Part shown: positions 1 through 7,587 of the stretch, in pieces
Position numbering within the stretch: position 1 is the first letter of the stretch
Layout: each line of letters opens with the position of its first letter
DNA from: Azorhizobium caulinodans ORS 571
GTDB lineage: Bacteria; Pseudomonadota; Alphaproteobacteria; Rhizobiales; Xanthobacteraceae
NCBI RefSeq assembly: GCF_000010525.1
Contig: NC_009937.1
Span: 3,663,501-3,727,500 of the forward strand
Length of the DNA: 64,000 nucleotides
Direction: 5' to 3'
Notes under the pieces: generated by a model
Database searches by the model: none
Told to the model about the DNA's origin: nothing
What the model saw: only the letters and a program-made list of their open reading frames with translations
Position numbers and translations under genes: made by a program

Positions 1-1133
1 TCGATGGCGTGCCGGTGAGCGTGAAGGACAACATCCTCCAGCAGGGCCTGCCCGCCACATGGGGCAGCCGGCTGTACCGGGATTTCGTGCCGGAGCGCGA
101 CGAGACGCCGGTGGCCCGCCTGAGGGCGGCGGGCGCCCTGCTGTTCGGCAAGACCAACGTGCCGGAATTCACCCTCCAGGGCTATACGGACAACCTGCTC
201 TTCGGCGTGACCGGCAATCCCTTCGACCCCACCCTGACCCCCGGCGGCTCCAGCGGCGGTGCGGTGGCAGCGGTCGCAGCCGGCATCGGCCCCATCGCGC
301 TCGGCACCGACGGCGGCGGCTCCATCCGCCGGCCGGCGGGCTATGCCGGACTGTTCGGCCTCAAGCCCTCGCGCGGTCTGGTGCCGCGCGCCCACGGCTT
401 TCCCACCATTCTCCATGACTTCGAGGTCGCAGGCCCGCTCGCGCGCACGGTGGCAGACATCCAGCTCACCCTCACCGTCATTGCGGACGGCTTTGCACCC
501 GCCGCTGTCACGGCTCCCCTGCGTATTCTCTTCGCGCCCACGTTCGGCACGGCACCGGTGGATCCGGAGATCGCGGCCAGCCTCGAAGAGGCCGCCCGGC
601 AGTTCGAAGCCATGGGCCACAGTGTCGAACGGGCGGAGCCTTTCCTTCTCGCAGAGCCCATGCTCGACATCTGGCCGGTGGTCAGCCAGACCGCCGCCGC
701 AGCGGTGATGGAAGAGCATCCGGGACAGGAGCACCTCATCGCGCCGGCACTGGCGGAGATGGCGCGGCAGGGCGCAGCGCGATCGGCCACGGAGTACCTC
801 GGCGCCCTGAACCGGATCACCGCCATGGGCCGGGAGTTCGACGCGCTCTTCGCCCGCCATGACATCCTGCTGACGCCGGCGGCGGCGGCCCTGCCCTGGC
901 CCGCCCACGAGCCCTATCCCACGCAGATCGCCGGCCGACCGGTGGGGCCGCGCGGGCATGCGGTCTTCACGCCCTTTGCCAATGTGCTGGGTCTGCCCGG
1001 CCTCAGCATTCCCGTCCGGCCCTCGGCCACCGGCCTGCCCATCGGCGCACAGATCGTCGGCCCGCACGGTTCGGATGCCCGGCTTCTGGCGCTGGCTGCC
1101 GCTTTCGGAGAGGTTCCCCGCTCGTCATCATAA
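1..1133 (+). CDS. Amidase signature family hydrolase, 3' part
   Basis: The reading frame is already open at the left edge (Asp-Gly precede the first GTG at position 9), so the N-terminus lies outside the window. Visible amidase-signature features are the catalytic Lys in VSVKDN, the Ser-rich loop TPGGSSGGAVAAV carrying the cis-Ser, and the nucleophile Ser in DGGGSIRRPA. Members hydrolyse amide bonds by a Ser-cisSer-Lys triad in the cytoplasm. The closing part (GLPGLSIPV, GLPIGAQIVGPHGSDARLL) is the usual amidase C-terminus, so the 3' end is complete. The substrate cannot be told. It lies 111 bases upstream of the lanthipeptide export operon on the same strand; there is no evidence that it belongs to that pathway. 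Confidence 0.9.
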   Translation, partial: DGVPVSVKDNILQQGLPATWGSRLYRDFVPERDETPVARLRAAGALLFGKTNVPEFTLQGYTDNLLFGVTGNPFDPTLTPGGSSGGAVAAVAAGIGPIALGTDGGGSIRRPAGYAGLFGLKPSRGLVPRAHGFPTILHDFEVAGPLARTVADIQLTLTVIADGFAPAAVTAPLRILFAPTFGTAPVDPEIAASLEEAARQFEAMGHSVERAEPFLLAEPMLDIWPVVSQTAAAAVMEEHPGQEHLIAPALAEMARQGAARSATEYLGALNRITAMGREFDALFARHDILLTPAAAALPWPAHEPYPTQIAGRPVGPRGHAVFTPFANVLGLPGLSIPVRPSATGLPIGAQIVGPHGSDARLLALAAAFGEVPRSSS

Positions 1134-1244
1134 GACCCGTCCGGAGGCGAAGGGGACGCAGCGCCTCGCCGTTTCGTCGGCTTGCCTTTTGCGCGCGCCT
1201 CGCGCACCAATGCCGGGAATCTGGAACATCCAAGACTGGCCCCG

Positions 1245-2513
1245 ATGAGCGCTCCGGCCCCGGCCTTCCGCAATACGAGCCCGGATCAGCTCGACCTCAT
1301 GGTCCGCGTGTCTTCGCCCATGGGCTGGCTGGTGCTGGCGGTGTTCATCTGCGTGGTGCTCGGCGGACTTGCCTGGTCGATCCTCGGCACGGCGCCGATC
1401 AAGGTGGCGGGCACAGGCGTGCTTCAGGGCACAGGCGGCGTCCTGCTCGTGTCGTCGCCGGGCAACGGGCCGGTCTCGGACCTCAAGGTGGCCGTGGGGG
1501 CGCAGGTGCATGCCGGCGAGATCGTCGCCGTGCTGTCCGATCCCGTGCTGGACGCCCGCGCCCAGACCATCACCGCGCGCCTTGCCCAGTTGCAGGAGGA
1601 ACAGCGCAAGCTCGCAGCGTTTCAGGCGCGCGAGAAGGAGGTGCGCGCCCGCGCCGATGCCCAGCGCAAGGAAGCGCTTGAAAACACCATCCGCCAGGCC
1701 CGCGAGCGCGAGGCCGCCCTCACCCAGGTGCTCGCCAACCAGCGGGATCTGTTGAGTAGGGGCCTCGCCACCCGCGACCGCGTGCTGATCACCGAGAACG
1801 ACCGCGAGCAGGCCCGCCGGGATGCGGCGGATGCGGCCAACGCCATCAATGCCCTCGGCGTCGAGGCGGACGAGCGCGGCATCCGTGCCGAGCGCGATAT
1901 GCTCGATCTGTCCGCCCGCCTCAGCCAGAGCCGGCAGGAACTGGCGGAAGTCGAGGCCGAACGGGCGGCACGCACCCTGGTGCGCGCGCCGGGCGATGGC
2001 CGCATCATCGAACTGTCGGTGGCGCTGGGCGACCGGGTGAGCGCCGGCAGCAGCCTCATGCGCCTCGTCCCCGAAGTGCGGGGCGCAGCGGGCGAGGGCC
2101 TCGTGGGCATCCTTTATGTGCCCTCCAGCGAGGGCAAGAAGGTGCGGCCCGGCATGCCGGTGCAGGTGGTGCCCTCCACCGTGAACATGGAGCGCGACGG
2201 CTTCATCCGGGGCGAGGTCATCCGCGTGTCCGAGACGCCGGCGACCCGCGAGGCGGTGCAGCAGACCCTGAAGAACGAGGCCTTCGTCGCCCGCCTGCTC
2301 GCCAATGGCCCGCCCTTCGAAGTGCAGGTGGCCTTGAAGCGGGATCCCTCGAGCGTCAGCGGCTTTGCCTGGTCCTCCGAGCTTGGCGCCACGCGGCCGG
2401 TGGAAGCGGGCACGGTGGTCTCCGGCAGCGTGGTGGTGGAGCGCGTGCGCATCATCACCCTGGTCTTCCCGGCCTTCGAGCGCCTGTTCCACGCCCTCGG
2501 GGGCGGCCGGTGA
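1245..2513 (+). CDS. HlyD-family adaptor of NHLM bacteriocin export system
   Basis: A 422-residue periplasmic adaptor (membrane fusion) protein. There is a short cytoplasmic N-terminus, one membrane segment (about residues 27-49, GWLVLAVFICVVLGGLAW), then a first lipoyl half (SPGNGPVSDLKVAVGAQVHAGEIVAVL), a long coiled coil rich in Ala/Glu/Arg (about 105-240), and a second lipoyl half (LVRAPGDGRIIELSVALGDRVSAGSSL) before a beta-barrel region. This is the architecture of the NHLM microcin HlyD family that accompanies Nif11 and nitrile-hydratase-type leader peptides. I chose ATG 1245 because the upstream in-frame start at 1182 would add a non-hydrophobic, shadow-like extension; the ribosome site is weak. 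The stop overlaps the next start (GTGA), so it is probably translationally coupled to the exporter. Confidence 0.9.
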   Translation: MSAPAPAFRNTSPDQLDLMVRVSSPMGWLVLAVFICVVLGGLAWSILGTAPIKVAGTGVLQGTGGVLLVSSPGNGPVSDLKVAVGAQVHAGEIVAVLSDPVLDARAQTITARLAQLQEEQRKLAAFQAREKEVRARADAQRKEALENTIRQAREREAALTQVLANQRDLLSRGLATRDRVLITENDREQARRDAADAANAINALGVEADERGIRAERDMLDLSARLSQSRQELAEVEAERAARTLVRAPGDGRIIELSVALGDRVSAGSSLMRLVPEVRGAAGEGLVGILYVPSSEGKKVRPGMPVQVVPSTVNMERDGFIRGEVIRVSETPATREAVQQTLKNEAFVARLLANGPPFEVQVALKRDPSSVSGFAWSSELGATRPVEAGTVVSGSVVVERVRIITLVFPAFERLFHALGGGR

Positions 2514-4708
2514 GCGAGCCCCGGCGCGCCGGACGGCCCACGGCGAAGCTCAGGCGCGTGCCGTCCATCTTCCAGATGGAGGCGGTGGAATGCGGCGCGG
2601 CGTCGCTCGCCATGGTGCTGGCGCACTATGGCCGGTGGGTCCCCCTGCCGGAACTGCGGGAAGCCTGCGGCGTCTCGCGCGACGGCAGCCGGGCCTCCAA
2701 TCTCGTGCGCGCCGCCCGCGCCTATGGCCTTGAGGCGCAGGGCTTCCGGGGCGAGCCGCAGCATCTCGCCGACATGCCGATGCCGTGCATCGTCTTCGTC
2801 AACATGAACCATTATGCCGTGCTGGAGGGCATGTCCGGCGGCCGCGTCTATCTCAACGACCCGGCGGCCGGGCGGCGCGTGCTGACGCTCGCCGAGTTCG
2901 ACGCGCAATTCTCCGGCATCATTCTGACCTTCTCCCCCGGTCCGGATTTCCGCAAAGGCGGCGAGCCGCCGAGCACGCGGCGCGATCTTGCGGCGCTGGT
3001 GGACGGCGCGCGTGGCCCGTTCGCTCTGGCGCTGTTCGCCGGGCTCGGGCTCATCCTGCCCGGCCTCGTGGTCCCGGCCGCGACACAGGTCTTCGTCGAT
3101 TATTACATCGTCGAGGGACAGGCGGACTGGATGCTGCCGCTGCTCGGCGTGCTGGTGGCCACCGCGGTGATCCAGTGGGGCCTGTCCGGCCTCCAGAACA
3201 CGCTGCTGGTGCGGCTCCAGGCCCGCATCTCCATCCTCGCCGCCGGCCGGATGATCTGGCGCATGCTGCGTCTGCCGGTGCGCTTCTTCGGCCAGCGCCA
3301 CGCCGGCACCATGGCGGGGCGGATCGATCTCGCCCGCCAGCTCGGCGCCCATGCGGCCGAACAGACGGTGAAGGCGGCACTGGCGGCGGTGACCTGCCTC
3401 TTCTTCGCGCTGGTGATGCTGATCTACAGCCCGCTCCTCGCCGCCGTGACGCTCGCCATGACGGCCGGGGTGATGGGCGTGTTCGTGCTGGTGCAGCGGC
3501 GGCTGGAGGAACTGGCCCGCAAGGTCAACATGACCGCCATCAAGGTGCATGGCCGCGCCATCCAGGGCATCTCCATGATCGAGACGCTGAAGGCCAGCGG
3601 CACGGATGACGCCTTCTTCGGACAATGGGCCGGCTATCTCGCTTTGCTGGTGCGCGAGCGTCAGGCCTCCGGCCGCATCGAGGCGCTGATCGGCGCCCTG
3701 CCGGACAGCGTCATGCTGCTGAACCGGGGCCTCGTGCTCGCACTCTCCGCCTGGCTGGTGATGGAAGGCCGCATGACGGTGGGCGCGCTGGCCGCCTTCC
3801 AGACCCTGATGAGCGCCTTCTCGACCCCCTTGTCCACCTTGATGCTCGAACTGCTCGCCCTTCGGCAGGTGCGCGGCACGCTCGACCAGTTGTCGGATGT
3901 CGCGACCGCTCCCCTCAGCTGGGAGTTCGAGGCGCAGCAGGGCGAGGCCGAAGTGCAGGCCGTCGCCAGCGCCACCGGGCGGGTGCGCAAGCTCAGCGGC
4001 CGCACGCAGATCGCGGGGCTGGAGTTCGGCTACAATCCCCAGGGCCAGCACGTGGTGCAGGGCTTCGATCTCGACCTGCCGCCGGGCGCGCGCGTGGCGC
4101 TGGTCGGCGCCTCGGGCAGCGGCAAGTCCACCATCGGCCGCCTCGTGGCCGGCCTGTTCGACCCTCTGGGCGGGGAGATCACCCTCGACGGACGCCCACT
4201 GCGGAGCCTGCAGCGGGATGTCCTGCGCAACTCCCTTGCCGTGGTGGACCAGGACATTCTCCTGTTCGAGGGCACGGTGCGGGACAACATCACCCTCTGG
4301 GACGACTCCATGCCGGAAAGCCGGATCGTGCGCGCCTGCAAGGACGCCATGATCCATGACGACATCGTCGCCCGAGTCGGCGGCTATGCCAGCCGGGTGG
4401 AGGAAGGCGGGCGCAACTGGAGCGGCGGCCAGCGCCAGCGGCTGGAGATCGCCCGCGCCCTCGTCGCCGAGCCCAGCCTTCTCATTCTCGACGAGGCGAC
4501 GAGCGCGCTCGACCCGGCGGTGGAGAAGGCGCTGATGGACAACATCCGCCGCCGCGGCTGCACCTGCCTCATCATCGCCCACCGCCTCAGCACCATCCGC
4601 GACTGCGACGAGATCATCGTCATGCAGGAGGGGCGCGTCATGGAGCGGGGGCGGCACGAAGAACTGATGGCGAGCCCCGGACCCTATCGCCGGCTGGTGG
4701 AATCATGA
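2510..4708 (+). CDS. NHLM peptidase-containing ABC transporter (C39 peptidase, ABC1)
   Basis: This 732-residue inner-membrane exporter should cut the leader at a double-glycine-type site and export the mature peptide. The N-terminal C39 peptidase has the expected triad: Cys28 in EAVECGAASLAM, His101 in MNHYAVLEG and Asp117 in LNDPAAGRR. An ABC exporter membrane domain follows (about 165-450). The ATPase has Walker A (GASGSGKST), signature (WSGGQRQRLEIA) and Walker B (LLILDEATSALD). The GTG start at 2510 overlaps the HlyD stop by 4 bases, and the stop overlaps the next start (ATGA). Order and domains match the NHLM ABC1 family, known to accompany Nif11- and NHLP-leader RiPPs. Its natural substrate is most likely the Nif11-type precursor at 10508-10810; the orphan precursors at 39.6-40.1 kb are other candidates. 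Confidence 0.93.
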   Translation: MSEPRRAGRPTAKLRRVPSIFQMEAVECGAASLAMVLAHYGRWVPLPELREACGVSRDGSRASNLVRAARAYGLEAQGFRGEPQHLADMPMPCIVFVNMNHYAVLEGMSGGRVYLNDPAAGRRVLTLAEFDAQFSGIILTFSPGPDFRKGGEPPSTRRDLAALVDGARGPFALALFAGLGLILPGLVVPAATQVFVDYYIVEGQADWMLPLLGVLVATAVIQWGLSGLQNTLLVRLQARISILAAGRMIWRMLRLPVRFFGQRHAGTMAGRIDLARQLGAHAAEQTVKAALAAVTCLFFALVMLIYSPLLAAVTLAMTAGVMGVFVLVQRRLEELARKVNMTAIKVHGRAIQGISMIETLKASGTDDAFFGQWAGYLALLVRERQASGRIEALIGALPDSVMLLNRGLVLALSAWLVMEGRMTVGALAAFQTLMSAFSTPLSTLMLELLALRQVRGTLDQLSDVATAPLSWEFEAQQGEAEVQAVASATGRVRKLSGRTQIAGLEFGYNPQGQHVVQGFDLDLPPGARVALVGASGSGKSTIGRLVAGLFDPLGGEITLDGRPLRSLQRDVLRNSLAVVDQDILLFEGTVRDNITLWDDSMPESRIVRACKDAMIHDDIVARVGGYASRVEEGGRNWSGGQRQRLEIARALVAEPSLLILDEATSALDPAVEKALMDNIRRRGCTCLIIAHRLSTIRDCDEIIVMQEGRVMERGRHEELMASPGPYRRLVES

Positions 4709-7581
4709 GCGGCGCCCTGCACGGCCCGGGCGCAGCCGCCGAAACCGCCTTTCCGGTGGTCGGGAACGCGCCGCTGCTGCTCGATGACCCTTGCGCCTGC
4801 TACCGGGTCACGGCGGGAGAAGCGCAGATCTTCCTCGTGGAAGTGCTGGAGGACGGCCGCCCCGGCACGCGGCAGCATCTCTTCGACGCGGCGCGGGGCG
4901 ACCTGCTGTTCGGGCTGGACACCGCCCTCAGCCTGCCGCCCGTGAAGTTCCTCGCCATCGGCTCGCCCGGCACGGAAGTGGTCGCCCTGTCGCGGGAGAC
5001 GGTCGCCGCCGACACGCAGATGGCATCGGGCATCGACACCTGGATCATCCGGCTGTCGCGCGCCATTTCCCGGCAGATCGTGCCCCGCCCGCGCTTCGAT
5101 CTACCGCTCGGCTCCGGCGAGACCACGACCCTTCCGCGCGGCGGCAAGATCACGTCCGCTCAGGGGGTCGCGTGGTGCCGAGCCTCCGGCGGGCTCTATG
5201 TGGACATGGAGCTCACGGAAGCGCACGCGCCCGTTCCGGTCACGCCGGACAGCTGGATTTCGCTCGATCCGGACGGAACGATCACGGCTCAGGAAACGGC
5301 GGACCTGATGGCGGCGGGCGCCCTGCTGCCCGCCCTCGACCGCTTCCACGCCCTCGCGGTGGACGTGCTGCCGATGGCGCTGCGCCTCGCCTCGGTGGAC
5401 GAGTTGAACCGCCTGCGGGAGCGGGCGGCGCAGGACCGGCGATCAGCCGGCGGCGCGCTTGAAGTGCTCGGAAGCGTACTCGGGCAGGGGCGCCGGCGCA
5501 GCGAGCCGCCCCCATCGGACCAGCCGCTTGTGCTTGCGCTCGCGCACCTCGGCAGCGTGGCCGGCTTCGAGGTGCGCCTGCCGGCACGGCGCGACCATGA
5601 ACCCCGCCCGTTCGAACTCGACGCGCTGGCGCGGGCGAGCCGGCTGCGGCTGCGCCATGTGCGGCTGGAGGCCGGCTGGTGGCGGCACGATTCCGGGGCC
5701 TTCCTGCTGATGCGGGCGGCCCCCCTGCCGCCGCTGGCCGTTGTGCCGGCCCGTGGCGGCTACGAAATCTTTGATCCGGAGGAAAGGACCGTCCGGCGGC
5801 TGCCGGCGGCGGAGGCCGCCGCTTTGTCTGGCGACGCCTACATGCTCTATCCGGCCCTGCCCGACCGCCCCGTCAGCCTGCGTCAGGTGGCGGCACGCAT
5901 CGTCTCCGCACGGGTGCGCGATCTTGCGGCGCTTGCCGGGGCGACCCTGCTCGCCGGCGTGCTCGCCATGGCCGTGCCACTGGCCATCAGCTATCTCGTC
6001 TCCTCCGTCATCCCCGACAACAATGCCGGCAAGATCGCGCAGGTGGCGGCGGCCTTGAGCGTCCTCGCCGTCATGAACTTCGTGCTCCGGCTCGCCTCGC
6101 AACTGGTGGTGCTGCGCATCGAGGGGTTGGAAGGCAGCCGCCTCCAGGCCGGGGTGATGGACCGCATGCTGCGCCTGCCCACCGGCTTCTTCCGCAGCTT
6201 CACCGCCGGTGACATGGGTACGCGGGTGATGGCCGTGGCACGGCTGGAAAAAGCCCTCACCGCCTCCCTCGTCGGCTCGGTGATGACCGGCATGATGGCG
6301 ATCATCTCCTATGGCGTCATGCTCGCCTATTCCTGGCGGCTGGCGCTCGTCGCCATCCTGCTCACGCTGCTGCTCGCCGCCGGCACGCTGGTTCTCGGCC
6401 TCATCCGCATCCGCTACGAGGCGCAGGCCATCCGGGAAGATGCACGCATGTCCGGCCTGACCCTCGAACTGGCCGCCGGCATCACCAAGCTGCGGCTGGC
6501 GGCGGCGGAGGACCGGGCCTTCTACCGCTGGGCCCGGCTTTATGCGGCGGCAAGCCGATCCCAGCTCGACGCGGACCGGGCCGCCAGCCTGCTCAACACG
6601 CTGAGCGAGGGCTATCCCGCCTTCGCCATGGCGGTGCTGTTCGCCGCCTGCATCTATGGCGGCCTCGTGGACAGCATCGGCCTCGGGCTGCTGGTGGGCT
6701 TTGCGATCGCCTTCTCGTCGGCGCTGGAAGGCCTGAGGGGGCTCGCCCAGGCGGCGGTGGAGGTGGTGGCGCTGGCGCCCATCGTCGCGCATGCCGCGCC
6801 CATCCTGCATGCCACGCCGGAAGTGGACGGGGAGAAGATGGATCCGGGCGAACTGTCCGGCGCCATCGAGATCTCCCGCCTCACCTTCCAGTATCAGCCT
6901 GACGCGCCGCGCATCTTCGACGACCTCTCCATCACCATCCGGCCGGGTGAGTTCGTGGCCTTCGTCGGGCCGTCGGGCACCGGCAAATCGACGCTGTTCC
7001 GGCTTCTGCTAGGGTTCGAGCAGCCCGCCTCCGGCGTCGTGCTCTATGACGGGGTGGACCTCGCCGGCCTCGACATTCAGGCCGTGCGCCGTCAGTGCGG
7101 CGTGGTGCTCCAGGGCGGCAAGCTCATGCCCGGCACCCTGATGGACAACATCCTCGGTTCGGCCAGCCATCTCGGCCCCGATGCCGCCTGGGAGGCAGCG
7201 CGGCACGTCGCGCTGGAGGAGGACATCCGGCGGATGCCCATGGGGTTGCACACCGTCATCACCGATGGCGGGACCGGGCTCTCCGGCGGCCAGATCCAGC
7301 GCGTGCTGCTGGCCCGCGCCATCGTCAGCAAGCCGCGCATCATGATGCTGGACGAGGCGACCAGCGCGCTCGACAACCGCACGCAGGCGGCGGTGACGGA
7401 GAGCTTCAACCGCATCGCCGGCACGCGCCTCGTGATCGCCCACCGGCTCAGCACCATCGCGCGCGCCGACCGCATCATCGTGCTCAACAACGGGCGGGTG
7501 GAAGAGGAAGGCAGCTATGACGCCCTGATGGCGCGCAACGGCTTCTTCACCGCCTTCGCCCAGCGCCAGCTTACGGACTGA
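4705..7581 (+). CDS. NHLM second ABC transporter permease/ATPase (ABC2)
   Basis: A 958-residue protein whose roughly 390-residue N-terminal region resembles no peptidase and lacks the C39 Cys/His motifs. It is followed by an ABC exporter membrane domain (about 400-690, starting DLAALAGATLLAGVLAMAVPLAISYL) and an ATPase with Walker A (GPSGTGKSTL), signature (LSGGQIQRVLLARAI) and Walker B (IMMLDEATSALDN). This long, peptidase-free layout is that of the NHLM ABC2 family, which is normally found beside ABC1 and HlyD. It starts at ATG 4705, overlapping ABC1 by 4 bases. Its role is inferred to be partner of ABC1 in peptide export; which of the two ATPases moves the peptide is not known from the sequence. 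It ends 6 bases before the convergent LanM stop. Confidence 0.9.
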   Translation: MSGALHGPGAAAETAFPVVGNAPLLLDDPCACYRVTAGEAQIFLVEVLEDGRPGTRQHLFDAARGDLLFGLDTALSLPPVKFLAIGSPGTEVVALSRETVAADTQMASGIDTWIIRLSRAISRQIVPRPRFDLPLGSGETTTLPRGGKITSAQGVAWCRASGGLYVDMELTEAHAPVPVTPDSWISLDPDGTITAQETADLMAAGALLPALDRFHALAVDVLPMALRLASVDELNRLRERAAQDRRSAGGALEVLGSVLGQGRRRSEPPPSDQPLVLALAHLGSVAGFEVRLPARRDHEPRPFELDALARASRLRLRHVRLEAGWWRHDSGAFLLMRAAPLPPLAVVPARGGYEIFDPEERTVRRLPAAEAAALSGDAYMLYPALPDRPVSLRQVAARIVSARVRDLAALAGATLLAGVLAMAVPLAISYLVSSVIPDNNAGKIAQVAAALSVLAVMNFVLRLASQLVVLRIEGLEGSRLQAGVMDRMLRLPTGFFRSFTAGDMGTRVMAVARLEKALTASLVGSVMTGMMAIISYGVMLAYSWRLALVAILLTLLLAAGTLVLGLIRIRYEAQAIREDARMSGLTLELAAGITKLRLAAAEDRAFYRWARLYAAASRSQLDADRAASLLNTLSEGYPAFAMAVLFAACIYGGLVDSIGLGLLVGFAIAFSSALEGLRGLAQAAVEVVALAPIVAHAAPILHATPEVDGEKMDPGELSGAIEISRLTFQYQPDAPRIFDDLSITIRPGEFVAFVGPSGTGKSTLFRLLLGFEQPASGVVLYDGVDLAGLDIQAVRRQCGVVLQGGKLMPGTLMDNILGSASHLGPDAAWEAARHVALEEDIRRMPMGLHTVITDGGTGLSGGQIQRVLLARAIVSKPRIMMLDEATSALDNRTQAAVTESFNRIAGTRLVIAHRLSTIARADRIIVLNNGRVEEEGSYDALMARNGFFTAFAQRQLTD

Positions 7582-7587
7582 CGGCGC

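Noticed and set aside
2114-4657. 847-residue antisense open frame over the ABC1 gene
   Set aside because: His/Arg/Gly-rich and low in hydrophobic patterns, as in GC-rich shadows. The sense strand has complete C39 and ABC motifs.
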